A stretch of 9,210 nt of DNA from Treponema sp. (GCA_031283905.1 JAITAW010000166.1:1-9210); one strand, 5' to 3'; numbered from the stretch's first letter, positions 1 through 7,474 are shown. Numbers and translations are program-made. Notes: generated by a model from the sequence alone, not told the origin.

Positions 1-2
1 GG

Positions 3-95
3 GAATTCTATAGGGATATGCCGAAGGCGGAGCTAATCAAGAAACTGCGGTATTACAAGTTAGATTGCACGGTATGGGAGGCGCTTGCCTCTTGA
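3..95 (+). CDS. C-terminal fragment of an unidentified protein
   Basis: The window opens inside a reading frame that runs 30 codons to a TGA at 93-95. The fragment is basic and begins EFYRDMPKAELIKKL, ending in VWEALAS. It has no start in the window, so the gene is cut by the window edge. The charged helix-like composition is compatible with the tail of a transposase or integrase, and IS debris occurs elsewhere in the window, but I do not recognise a family. An open frame of this length could also be chance; the regular amphipathic make-up is the only support. No clear terminator follows, only a short GC hairpin at 128-140. Confidence 0.35.
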   Translation, partial: EFYRDMPKAELIKKLRYYKLDCTVWEALAS

Positions 96-127
96 CAATA
101 ATCATAGGAGCCGAACGGAACCACCGA

Positions 128-140
128 GGGCCTTAGGCCC
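128..140. other. Short GC hairpin
   Basis: GGGCC, a three-base TTA loop and GGCCC form a small perfect hairpin 33 bases after the stop of the partial gene at the left edge. No T-tract follows on either strand, so it is at best a weak terminator. The rest of 96-209 is AT-rich and holds no gene that I can support. Confidence 0.25.
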
Positions 141-209
141 GAAACATATACACACCCGTTATGCGCCGTTTTTCCTTTCCACCATTTTTATTATTTTGTC
201 ACATTTTTA

Positions 210-1370
210 TTAAAATAATCGTCGGCCAATAGATAATCCTATACGTATAGGCAATGATTCCATACGACCGGCCACCTGCTTAAGTAATTTTCGAATTGGT
301 AAATGTTGGGGGCAATGTCCTTCACATTTACCGCATTCAATACAAAGCCGCGGGCCATAAGATTTTTTACTCATTCCCGCAGTATTGGTAATATATTGTA
401 CCATTCCAGTTCTGAAATTTTGTGCAAAACTTGTATTGTATGCCGCAAAACAGCCGGGTATATTTATACTTTTGGGGCAAGGCATACAATAATTGCATCC
501 TGTACAATTAATTTTATATGCGTTGCTAAATATTCCGACGATCTCCTTATATACTTCCATTTCTGTTCCAGTTAAGGGGTGAAAATTATCGGCACTGCGA
601 ATATTATCTTCCATCTGTGTAACAGTATTCATTCCGCTTAAAACACAGGTCACTTCATCCTGATTCCAAAGCCAACGAAGTCCCCATGCAGCAGGTGTCA
701 GAGATGAATCCGCTTTGGCAAATACTCTCAGGGCTTCTTTGGGTAATCCAGTGGCAAGCCTACCGCCGAGAAGTGGTTCCATTATCATGACCGGAATACC
801 TTTTGCGAAAGCGGCCTTTAAACCTTCCTTCCCGGCTTGATAATTTTCATCGGAATAGTTGTATTGTATTTGACAAAAATCCCATTGACGGGAAGAATTG
901 AGTATTTTTAAGAATTCCCCACGGGAACCGTGAAAAGAAAATCCTGATTGCCGTATCTTTCCTTCCCGCTTCTTTTCATCTATCCATTGTTCTATATCCC
1001 ATCCACGAAATATTTCCCACTGGGCCGTATCGGTTATCATGTGCATCAAATAATAGTCAATATGATCTGTTTGAAGGCGTTCCAGTTCTTTATTAAAGAA
1101 TTTATCAAAATCGTCAGGACATTTACACATAATTAAAGGTAATTTTGTAGCAATAAAAACAGAGGAACGTTTTTTATGTTTTCCAAGAATTCTTCCTAAT
1201 GTTTCTTCGCTGTTTTGATACATATATGCGGTATCAAAATAATTTACACCACTATCAATTGCCGTTAAAATCATTCGTTCAGTTTCGTCCATATTGCGCG
1301 AAAAACGCATACAACCGAGGCCCAATATTGACAATTTGTTCCCTGACACTTTATCTTCTCTATACTGCAT
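210..1370 (-). CDS. Aldo/keto reductase with C-terminal 4Fe-4S cluster domain
   Basis: A predicted NAD(P)H-dependent aldo/keto reductase of the iron-sulfur branch (COG1453-like), 386 aa, probably cytoplasmic. Residues 1-275 are the TIM-barrel: the catalytic tetrad is visible as D46 (FDTA), Y51, K76 (ATKLP) and H110 (YLMH). The tail carries two ferredoxin-type motifs: C289, C292, C295, C298-P and C343, C346, C349, C353-P, each able to help bind a 4Fe-4S cluster. This arrangement and length are normal for the family; the substrate is unknown. The ATG at 1370-1368 is preceded by an AAGGAAA-type RBS. The gene stands alone, divergent from pgi. Its codons are clearly more AT-rich than those of pgi and the helicase gene, which suggests separate ancestry or horizontal transfer. 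Function as a redox enzyme is solid; the physiological role is not known. Confidence 0.93.
   Translation of the reverse strand: MQYREDKVSGNKLSILGLGCMRFSRNMDETERMILTAIDSGVNYFDTAYMYQNSEETLGRILGKHKKRSSVFIATKLPLIMCKCPDDFDKFFNKELERLQTDHIDYYLMHMITDTAQWEIFRGWDIEQWIDEKKREGKIRQSGFSFHGSRGEFLKILNSSRQWDFCQIQYNYSDENYQAGKEGLKAAFAKGIPVMIMEPLLGGRLATGLPKEALRVFAKADSSLTPAAWGLRWLWNQDEVTCVLSGMNTVTQMEDNIRSADNFHPLTGTEMEVYKEIVGIFSNAYKINCTGCNYCMPCPKSINIPGCFAAYNTSFAQNFRTGMVQYITNTAGMSKKSYGPRLCIECGKCEGHCPQHLPIRKLLKQVAGRMESLPIRIGLSIGRRLF
238..251. repeat. 14-bp perfect palindrome in reductase 3' end
   Basis: CCTATACGTATAGG reads the same on both strands and lies in the last ten codons or so of the reductase gene. A very similar palindrome, with one extra central base, overlaps the putative pgi promoter at 2221-2233, and the 9-base core TATACGTAT recurs at 1675-1683. 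It could be a protein-binding site or a chance result of AT-rich codons. Confidence 0.4.
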
Positions 1371-1478
1371 TTTCCAATTTCCTTTAGCCTTGGTAACACT
1401 AACAAAAAATGGTAGTAAACCCCACAGTTAATAATTTCCTTACAGAACGAATCTCGTAAACAACGCAACGCTTACATA

Positions 1479-1515
1479 CCCCGCCGCAAACTTGTTTGCG
1501 CACTCTGCTCCGGGG
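1479..1515 (-). other. Foldable 5' leader of the reductase transcript
   Basis: Between the promoter and the reductase start the transcribed leader can fold on itself. CGCAAAC (1485-1491) pairs with GTTTGCG (1494-1500), and CCCCG (1479-1483) can close an outer stem with CGGGG (1511-1515). The leader is about 145 nt, long for a simple gene. It may be a regulatory structure or an attenuator-like element, but I cannot match it to a known riboswitch class. There is no T-tract directly after the stem. Confidence 0.35.
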
Positions 1516-1521
1516 AGGTTC

Positions 1522-1550
1522 ATTTTAATACATTTTTTTTATAATGTCAA
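1522..1550 (-). promoter_or_regulatory. Sigma70-type promoter for the reductase
   Basis: On the minus strand a perfect TTGACA -35 (1550-1545) is followed by a 17-base spacer and a TAAAAT -10 (1527-1522). The spacer is A-rich. Transcription would begin near 1515 and run through the foldable leader into the reductase gene. This is the best promoter match in the window. Confidence 0.65.
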
Positions 1551-2193
1551 CTGTTTTCCACATGTTTTAGGAAAAATCGCGCATAACGGGAGCGTTACCC
1601 CGCTTCCTACGCTAAAGAGCGAATCGCTTGAACTCAAAACAACCGCATTCTCGGTTGAACCGTTGATAATGGGTTATACGTATGTTTTTGCCGTTATAGG
1701 AAAGTTCCGCATGGCTCCATATGGCATCCCATATTTTGCCCAACGGGGCGCACAGACCAAGGTCTGACCCATCATGTTTGTATTTGTATTGCTTTGCATA
1801 GGGTGAACACACGCTCTAAAACGGGCGCGCCGGACGGTTCGGTATCGTTTACATAGTTCGGGGTGGAGCGGGGTAGTAGAAGTCCGGCTTATAAACCGCT
1901 CCGTACCGTTCGGAAGACCGTTAAACGCCATAAGAAAGCATATACAATACTATCGCGCTTGCCAATATTCTTTTTCTCGGATATACGCCTCATGCATAGG
2001 CGCGGTACCTGCGGGATTGGATTTTATCTCGCATTGCCCTTTCTCAAGCCGGGGGAGTATATCTGCTGAATTATGAAAAAGAGTGTACGCCTTGGAGAAC
2101 GTGTTGGAAAAATTTAGCCTCCAAAACATATTCGCCGGACAACGTTTTGAAATAGATCCTTGTGTGAAAAATCCTTTTCGTGTCTCTCCCGTC
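1551..2193. other. Long intergenic region, mostly featureless
   Basis: About 640 bases with no gene I can support; the short frames here have no RBS and no recognisable protein. It holds a decayed IS-end relic (1776-1818). It also holds a possible long-range stem, GGAGCGG (1865-1871) pairing with CCGCTCC (1896-1902). The mixed composition and short broken frames suggest remnants of inserted DNA, but I cannot identify more. Confidence 0.5.
1776..1818 (+). mobile_element. Decayed end of an IS5-type element
   Basis: This stretch matches, in opposite orientation, the IS5-type transposase 3' end at the right edge of the window (about 9072-9110). From 1776 to 1810 I count 31 identities in 35 aligned bases. 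The match then continues with a 2-base insertion into GCTCTA versus GCCCTA. The encoded residues CICIAL and VNT are shared with the transposase tail. Upstream of 1776 the similarity fades, with a hint of a deletion (GACCAAGG against GACAAACTTG). It is too short to be functional and is best read as a relic of an old insertion. Confidence 0.55.
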
Positions 2194-2233
2194 TTCCAAA
2201 ATTATCCTTTTTTATCTATACTATACCGTATAG
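2194..2233 (+). promoter_or_regulatory. Probable pgi promoter with overlapping palindrome
   Basis: A weak -35, TTCCAA (2194-2199), a 17-base spacer and a good -10, TATACT (2217-2222), would start transcription near 2230, giving a very short leader before the ATG at 2246. The inverted repeat CTATAC-C-GTATAG (2221-2233) overlaps the -10 and the start point, a usual place for an operator. Its second half also runs into the RBS AGGAG (2232-2236). The regulator, if any, is unknown. Confidence 0.4.
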
Positions 2234-2245
2234 GAGTAATGAACC

Positions 2246-3826
2246 ATGCAATATATTGCTTTTGATAAAACCAAAGCGTTTAAGACCCTTGCCGGACTTG
2301 CTCAGGCAGGCAAACAGTTTGATTACGTGGCGGCGCTTGCCGCCGGACGGATACGGAGCGCGGTTGCGCCTATGGCCGGAGGGCTTTCCTATTCATACGC
2401 AGCGAAACCCGTTGATGAAACCGTATTGGCGGCGCTTCAAGCGGTCGCGGATGAGCAGGAACTCATTGCCAAATACAAGGCGCTGCTTGACGGCGAAACC
2501 ATGAATACCGGCGAAAACCGCAAGGTGCTTCACCACTTGCTGCGAGGACAGCTTGGCGGCGACGTTATATTTGAAGGGAAAAACCTCGGCGAATTCTACA
2601 AACAGGAGCTTGCGCGTTTTTCACAGTTTGCCGGTGACGTTCATACGGGCAAAATCACAGGTTCAACCGGCAAACCATTCACCCATGCGGTACAAATCGG
2701 CATAGGCGGGTCTGATTTGGGACCCCGCGCCCTGTACCTTGCCCTTGAACAGTGGGCCGCGATCCACGGGAAAAAGAAGCTGGACGCGAAATTCATTTCC
2801 AATGTAGACCCGGATGACGCTTCCGCGACGCTCGCCTCTGTTCCGCTTGAGAACACCGTGTTTGTGCTGGTGTCGAAAAGCGGAACCACCCAGGAGACCC
2901 TTGCCAATGAGCTTTTTGTAAAAGAAAAACTGAAAGGGTCAGGACTTGATCCCAGCAAGCACATTGTGGCAATGACAAGCGAGACAAGTCCGCTCGCGCA
3001 TAATCCCGCGTACCTCGATTCATTCTACATGGACGATTTCATCGGCGGACGGTACTCTTCAACATCGGGCGTGGGCGGCGTGATTCTCTCTCTCGCCTTT
3101 GGGGGCGATGTGTTCAAGCAGTTGCTGGAAGGGGCGCATGAGACTGACGCGCTGGCGCTGGAAACCGGTGTTCTCAAGAACGCGAGCCTGCTCGACGCGC
3201 TCATCGGCGTGTGGGAGCGAAATTTTCTTGGCTTTCCGTATACGGCTGTTCTTCCCTACAGCCAGGCGCTCTCCCGTTTCCCCGCGCACTTGCAGCAGCT
3301 TGACATGGAATCCAATGGCAAGCGTGTAAACCGCAATGGTGAGCCGGTACGCTACGCCACAGGACCCGTGGTGTTCGGCGAACCCGGCACCAATGGGCAG
3401 CACTCCTTCTACCAGTTGCTTCATCAAGGCACGGACATTGTTCCGCTCCAGTTCATCGGGTTTGTTGAAAGCCAGCGCAAGGATGACGTTGTGGTTGACG
3501 GCTCCGGCAGCCAGACCAAGCTCAAAGCCAATCTCGCGGCGCAGATCGTCGCTTTTGCCACGGGCAAGCATGACGCAAACCCCAACAAGGAATTCGCCGG
3601 CAAACGTCCTTCAAGCCTCATCTTCGGCAAACAGCTCACGCCTCGCGCGCTTGGCGCGCTTCTCGCCCACTTTGAGAACAAGGTCATGTTTCAGGGATTT
3701 GTGTGGAACCTCAACAGCTTTGATCAGGAGGGAGTGCAGCTTGGCAAGGCGCTCACCAAGAAGGCGCTTGCCGGTAATTCCGGGGACGCGGCGCTGGACG
3801 CGTACAGCCGGCTGCTGGAAATATAA
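2246..3826 (+). CDS. pgi: Glucose-6-phosphate isomerase
   Basis: Interconverts glucose 6-phosphate and fructose 6-phosphate in glycolysis and gluconeogenesis, in the cytoplasm. The 526-aa product is full length for the long bacterial/eukaryotic-type PGI. Two SIS sugar-phosphate domains are apparent: IGIGGSDLGP at 151-160 and the phosphate-binding SKSGTT at 210-215, followed by the family signature around DFIGGRYSS (264-272). Catalytic residues are in place: E355 in QLDMESNGK, H386 in NGQHSF, and K501 in EGVQLGK near the C-terminus. The ATG at 2246 has an AGGAG RBS nine bases upstream. It is followed after about 140 bases by the helicase gene on the same strand, with no clear terminator between, so co-transcription is possible though the functions are unrelated. 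No defects are visible. Confidence 0.98.
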   Translation: MQYIAFDKTKAFKTLAGLAQAGKQFDYVAALAAGRIRSAVAPMAGGLSYSYAAKPVDETVLAALQAVADEQELIAKYKALLDGETMNTGENRKVLHHLLRGQLGGDVIFEGKNLGEFYKQELARFSQFAGDVHTGKITGSTGKPFTHAVQIGIGGSDLGPRALYLALEQWAAIHGKKKLDAKFISNVDPDDASATLASVPLENTVFVLVSKSGTTQETLANELFVKEKLKGSGLDPSKHIVAMTSETSPLAHNPAYLDSFYMDDFIGGRYSSTSGVGGVILSLAFGGDVFKQLLEGAHETDALALETGVLKNASLLDALIGVWERNFLGFPYTAVLPYSQALSRFPAHLQQLDMESNGKRVNRNGEPVRYATGPVVFGEPGTNGQHSFYQLLHQGTDIVPLQFIGFVESQRKDDVVVDGSGSQTKLKANLAAQIVAFATGKHDANPNKEFAGKRPSSLIFGKQLTPRALGALLAHFENKVMFQGFVWNLNSFDQEGVQLGKALTKKALAGNSGDAALDAYSRLLEI

Positions 3827-3893
3827 TGGAAAGCGTAGAGACATGAACCGTCCGCCGAAAGGCGCGGGACAGCGGGATGGCAGGCGTTGTTTT

Positions 3894-3906
3894 AATGACG
3901 GTCATT
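3894..3906. repeat. 13-bp inverted repeat upstream of the helicase gene
   Basis: AATGAC-G-GTCATT is a perfect interrupted palindrome in the short pgi-helicase spacer, 61 bases before the helicase start. It would fit an operator-like site, and a poor promoter (TTGTTT at 3887, TATATC at 3912) surrounds it. Chance cannot be excluded. Confidence 0.3.
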
Positions 3907-3967
3907 CTCTGTATATCGCGCCCTTATTCCCTTTCCCAACCGTTCATTTTCCTCGCAGGATAAACAC

Positions 3968-6364
3968 ATGACAAATACTGTACCATCTTATTTATCGGCT
4001 CTTAACCCGGAGCAACGGGAAGCGGTCTTGCATAACGGCACGTCGCTTCTCATATTGGCGGGCGCGGGTTCCGGCAAAACAAGAGTCATCACAACCAAAA
4101 TCGCCTATCTTATTCGTGAACGGGGGATACCCCCATACGCTATTCTCGCCGTAACCTTTACGAATAAGGCGGCGCGGGAGATGGCGGAACGCGCCGCGGC
4201 GATAGACTCCCGCGCCGGATATGCGATGTTGCGGACGTTTCACTCATTCGGCGCATGGTTTTTGCGGTGGAACGCGCGGCTTGTGGGGCTTAACCGCGAG
4301 TTTATCATTTATGATGATGATGATATGGTAAGCCTGCTCGCGTCTCTGATGCCGGAGAAGTCCAGGGCGGATATTAAACCCATTGCCCACCAAATTTCAC
4401 GGGCAAAAGACTATTTTATTGGACCTAATGATCCTGAACTAAAACTCATCAATCATCGAAAGGACTTTCAGAAGGCGTATGCCCGGTATGAGGAGCGGCT
4501 CGCCGCAATCGGCAACATCGACTTCGGCGATCTCATCAAGAAGCCTGTTGACATTCTGCGGACCAATCCGTCTTTTGCCGAGGATTTCCGCAACCGTTTC
4601 AAAGTCATCATGATCGATGAGTATCAGGATACCAATGTTGCTCAATTTACGCTCTTGAAGGAACTCTGCGGTCCTGAAACCTACGTGTGCGTTGTGGGGG
4701 ATGACGACCAGTCAATCTACCGGTTTCGAGGCGCGGAAGTGCGAAATATTATCGAATTTCCCGACCGCTTCCCCAACACGGACATCATCCGTCTTGAGCG
4801 GAATTACCGTTCAACTTCGGCGATTCTGCGCGTGGCTTCCTCGGTGGTGGACAACAACAAGGGCAGACTCGGCAAGACCTTGAGCGCCGAGCGGGGAACC
4901 GGAAAAATTCCGGTGCTGGCGTTCCTCCCGAATCAGGATGAGGAAGCCGTATTTGCGGCGCATCTCATTGAAAACTCCGTCCATCCACGCGCAGGCAATC
5001 GGCCGCATGATGGTAAAAATGAAAAAAATGAAAAAGAGGAAAAGGGCGAAGGGCGCTATTCGGATTGGGCTATTTTATACCGGACAAACGCCCAATCGCT
5101 TGGTTTTGAAACGGAGCTGCTGCGCCGGCATATTCCTTATCGTGTGGTGGGATCGCTCAAGTTTTATGAACGGGAGGAAATTAAAGATGCGCTTGCCCTG
5201 TTGTCTTTTCTTGTGAATCCGCGGGATGAAATCAGTTTCCGGCGCGTGGTGAACAAGCCGGCTCGCGGCGTTGGCGAGGTTACTGTGGACAGGGTAATCG
5301 CGGGTGCGGCGGACAGCGACCTATTGGCTTCAGCGAAACGACTTTCCGCCGTACTGCCGGCAAGGGCGCGAGCCGGACTGAACGCCTTCATTGAAGCCCT
5401 TGAAGCCGGACGCTCCGCATTGACGTATCCTGTTGGCGAAGATACAGGGGACACGCGCGCGCGGTCTGGCGATGCTTTATTTGACATGAACGAACCGCGT
5501 CCGCCGGAGGCTGGCGGAGGAGCGGCGGAAAGAACACTTGCAAAAACCGCAAAAAGGACGGCGGAAAAGAAGAAGAACGGCGGGAAAGGTGAAGTTTTCG
5601 CGGGTGAAGGGCTTTCTGTATGCGTGGCGACGCTTATCCGGAATGCGGGCATTGCCGCGTATCACCTGACACATGATGAAATCGCGGGCAATCAACGCAT
5701 TGCGAACCTACAGGAGCTTGCCAATGCCGCGAGTCTGTACCCGGCGACATTGGAGGGACTTCTCGAATTCCTTGAACACATAGAGCTTGACCGATCTATG
5801 GAAGAAAGGGATACGGACGCCGATACGGTGACTCTTATTACGTTGCACAATACCAAAGGGCTTGAATTCAAGCGGGTGATTATAACCGGCGTTGAACAGG
5901 GCATTTTTCCCAGAGACGATAAAAAAGAAGATGACCTGGAGGAAGAGCGCCGTCTCTTTTACGTGGGCGTAACCCGCGCAATGGACGAATTGTATTTTAC
6001 CTGCTGCACCGTACGCCGTATGTTCGGGAAAACCGAGTTCATGGAACCGTCTCTTTTTTTGAGTGAAATCGACATGTCCGCCCTGCGCATTATCGGCGTT
6101 ACGCCGCGTGGATTCTCCACAAAACCCAAGCCCGATAAACACAGAGCAAAAAGCGCGAAATCAGAGGGCGGCGTGGAATGGGATGTTGGAGATCGGGTGT
6201 TTAACGATGACCAGGGGTATGGTTATGTGAAGGAAATCCGCGATCACGCGACGGGCGACATCTTGATCATTCACTTTGATACCGGCAAGGAATTGAGTTT
6301 TTTGAGTAATTATCATCGCTTAAATCTCGCTAGAATAGATGAAGAGGAAGAACATGCTTTTTGA
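3968..6364 (+). CDS. UvrD/PcrA-type superfamily 1 DNA helicase
   Basis: An ATP-dependent 3'-5' DNA helicase of the UvrD/PcrA/Rep group, acting in excision repair, replication restart and removal of bound proteins from DNA. All SF1A motifs are present in the 798-aa protein: Q motif LNPEQREAV (12-20), Walker A AGAGSGKT (31-38), motif Ia TFTNKAA (63-69), Walker B IDEYQDT (216-222), motif III GDDDQSIYRFRGA (244-256), motif IV LERNYRS (276-282), motif V TLHNTKGLEFK (625-635) and motif VI RRLFYVGVTRA (661-671). The C-terminus (about 738-786, VGDRVFNDDQGYGYV onward) looks like the small beta-barrel of PcrA that contacts RNA polymerase. Two charged low-complexity insertions are unusual: about 343-362 and about 488-546. 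The start has an AGGA RBS seven bases upstream. Whether it should be called uvrD, pcrA or rep cannot be settled here. Confidence 0.96.
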   Translation: MTNTVPSYLSALNPEQREAVLHNGTSLLILAGAGSGKTRVITTKIAYLIRERGIPPYAILAVTFTNKAAREMAERAAAIDSRAGYAMLRTFHSFGAWFLRWNARLVGLNREFIIYDDDDMVSLLASLMPEKSRADIKPIAHQISRAKDYFIGPNDPELKLINHRKDFQKAYARYEERLAAIGNIDFGDLIKKPVDILRTNPSFAEDFRNRFKVIMIDEYQDTNVAQFTLLKELCGPETYVCVVGDDDQSIYRFRGAEVRNIIEFPDRFPNTDIIRLERNYRSTSAILRVASSVVDNNKGRLGKTLSAERGTGKIPVLAFLPNQDEEAVFAAHLIENSVHPRAGNRPHDGKNEKNEKEEKGEGRYSDWAILYRTNAQSLGFETELLRRHIPYRVVGSLKFYEREEIKDALALLSFLVNPRDEISFRRVVNKPARGVGEVTVDRVIAGAADSDLLASAKRLSAVLPARARAGLNAFIEALEAGRSALTYPVGEDTGDTRARSGDALFDMNEPRPPEAGGGAAERTLAKTAKRTAEKKKNGGKGEVFAGEGLSVCVATLIRNAGIAAYHLTHDEIAGNQRIANLQELANAASLYPATLEGLLEFLEHIELDRSMEERDTDADTVTLITLHNTKGLEFKRVIITGVEQGIFPRDDKKEDDLEEERRLFYVGVTRAMDELYFTCCTVRRMFGKTEFMEPSLFLSEIDMSALRIIGVTPRGFSTKPKPDKHRAKSAKSEGGVEWDVGDRVFNDDQGYGYVKEIRDHATGDILIIHFDTGKELSFLSNYHRLNLARIDEEEEHAF

Positions 6365-7244
6365 ACAAGCGCGGCTTGACCAAAAAGCGCGGCTTGACCA
6401 GTTGCCGCGTATCACAAGGGCGCGCGACTTTCGTCTCTATGGCGCGGATGGGAAACGCTACGTTGACTTGTGGCAGTTTGGAGGAGCCGCTATTTTAGGG
6501 CATAATCCTCCGGGCGTGCTGCGCGAGTTAAAAAACACCGCAGAACGGGGACTCTTCGCGCCGTTGCCTACCCATTTGGAAGCCCGTTTCTTCAAGGCGC
6601 TTGCAAAATTGCTACCCGGCTATTCGTTTTATGTGTACGCTGATGAGTACTCCCTTCACCGCGTATTAAGCGATGTTGGTTTTAGCGGAGCGGGCTGCCC
6701 AATACGGTCGATTTTCGATCCGGCTTTAGGCGATGAGCATAATGAGGAGAGTGGAGAAACCGTGTCGTTATGGCGCCCCTTTCTTCCTATGGAAGACACG
6801 CCCTCATGTCCGCTGTTGATGCCGGTGTTGCCGTGGCATCTTGCTCCCAAAACGCTGGCGGTCAGGAATGAGGCGTTTCCCTTTGAAGCGGCGCGTCCGC
6901 CCGTTTCGGACGCGGTTTCGCCGGTTATTCTTGCGGCGGCGACACGCGCCATTTACGATTTGCTTGCGGAAATAGGCGATGAAGCGCAAGCCGGAGCGCG
7001 GACGGCGCAGCCGGTATCGCGTTTTCCAGCATTGGCAAAAGCCCTCAAATCAAGCGAATGGCAACGAAAAGGCGTCTATCTCCGCTACGGCGGACGCCTT
7101 GATGATGCCGGTTATCCGGCGCTGTTCCGGCGTTTCCTGGAGGCGGGCTTTTTGTTGCCGCCCGCTCCGCATCAGCCTGCCATACTGCCCCCTGTGTTGT
7201 CCGCCGGAGAAGAAGCGAAGCTGGCGGCATTGATAAGGGAATAG
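6354..7244 (+). CDS. Shortened class-III-aminotransferase-like protein, no PLP core
   Basis: A 296-aa protein of unproved function. Residues about 19-90 (ARDFRLYGADGKRYVDLW, then GAAILGHNPPGVL) resemble the N-terminal segment of class III (glutamate-1-semialdehyde/ornithine type) aminotransferases. Residues about 254-294 (FRRFLEAGFLLPPAPHQP onward) resemble the C-terminal small domain. Between them the family's large PLP-binding domain is drastically shortened: I find no aspartate-glutamate-valine element and no Schiff-base lysine followed by a glycine-rich loop. A transaminase reaction is therefore unlikely; it could be a structural or regulatory homolog. I chose the ATG at 6354 because GAGGA (6344-6348) lies five bases upstream; ATG 6339 has no RBS. 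The start overlaps the helicase stop by 11 bases, implying translational coupling. An in-frame 18-bp tandem duplication lies near the N-terminus. Confidence 0.6.
   Translation: MLFEQARLDQKARLDQLPRITRARDFRLYGADGKRYVDLWQFGGAAILGHNPPGVLRELKNTAERGLFAPLPTHLEARFFKALAKLLPGYSFYVYADEYSLHRVLSDVGFSGAGCPIRSIFDPALGDEHNEESGETVSLWRPFLPMEDTPSCPLLMPVLPWHLAPKTLAVRNEAFPFEAARPPVSDAVSPVILAAATRAIYDLLAEIGDEAQAGARTAQPVSRFPALAKALKSSEWQRKGVYLRYGGRLDDAGYPALFRRFLEAGFLLPPAPHQPAILPPVLSAGEEAKLAALIRE
6367..6400 (+). repeat. In-frame 18-bp tandem duplication
   Basis: The 16-mer AAGCGCGGCTTGACCA occurs at 6367-6382 and again at 6385-6400, a period of 18 bases (six codons). It gives the protein the repeat QARLDQ-KARLDQ just after its start. 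The near-identity suggests a recent duplication, perhaps a slippage-prone site that varies between strains. Confidence 0.75.
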
Positions 7245-7286
7245 CCGCCGGTATCCCCGGATGAACGCGATCCCTCGCTTATTCGC

Positions 7287-7315
7287 GGCGGGGTCTAATC
7301 CCCGCCCTTCAGGGC
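7287..7315 (+). terminator. Alternative GC hairpins after the aminotransferase-like gene
   Basis: Two mutually overlapping stems begin 42 bases after the stop: GGCGGGG (7287-7293) with CCCCGCC (7300-7306) around a TCTAAT loop, and GCCC (7304-7307) with GGGC (7312-7315). No T-tract follows, so intrinsic termination is uncertain. Such paired hairpins also resemble ends of small IS200/IS605-type elements, which I cannot test here. Confidence 0.3.
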
Positions 7316-7347
7316 TAAACTTGACCCGCAAATACGCCGGAAACTTT

Positions 7348-7386
7348 GCCGGCAGTAAAGAGGCTTTGTTTTTATGCCGGCCCTTT
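7348..7386 (+). terminator. Possible terminator hairpin for the helicase transcript
   Basis: GCCGGCA (7348-7354) pairs with TGCCGGC (7375-7381). An inner AAAG/CTTT stem lies in the 20-base loop, and CCTTTT follows. The U-tract is short and interrupted. It is the most plausible end of the plus-strand transcript, but support is modest. Confidence 0.3.
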
Positions 7387-7446
7387 TCTCCCTTGTAAAT
7401 GGTACCGGCTCGGTTTTCGCTCGCTTCGCCCATTGCCCTTTTTTTT

Positions 7447-7474
7447 AAGTAAAAGCCCCGCCGGAAGGCGGGGC
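7447..7474 (-). terminator. Rho-independent terminator of the lipoprotein gene
   Basis: On the minus strand GCCCCGCC (7474-7467), the loop TTCC and GGCGGGGC (7462-7455) form a perfect 8-bp GC stem followed by TTTTACTT. It faces the broken CsgG/TPR lipoprotein gene and lies about 100 bases beyond its last recognisable codon, showing where the original transcript ended. Confidence 0.75.

Noticed and set aside
1388..2245. Several short open frames between the reductase and pgi
   Set aside because: They lack RBS and recognisable features, and some cross the IS relic; I could not support any of them as genes.
3059..3571. Open frame of 170 codons antisense to pgi
   Set aside because: It lies fully inside a certain gene, has no RBS and no recognisable protein; it is a mirror of GC-rich codon use.
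3843..3971. Possible 42-codon gene whose stop overlaps the helicase start as ATGA
   Set aside because: The arrangement would suit a coupled leader peptide, but the RBS is poor, the composition is arginine/proline-rich and it is only the tail of a longer shadow frame of pgi.
5164..5652. Open frame of 162 codons antisense to the helicase gene
   Set aside because: It spans the low-complexity insert and encodes serine/alanine-rich shadow sequence; the sense gene is certain.
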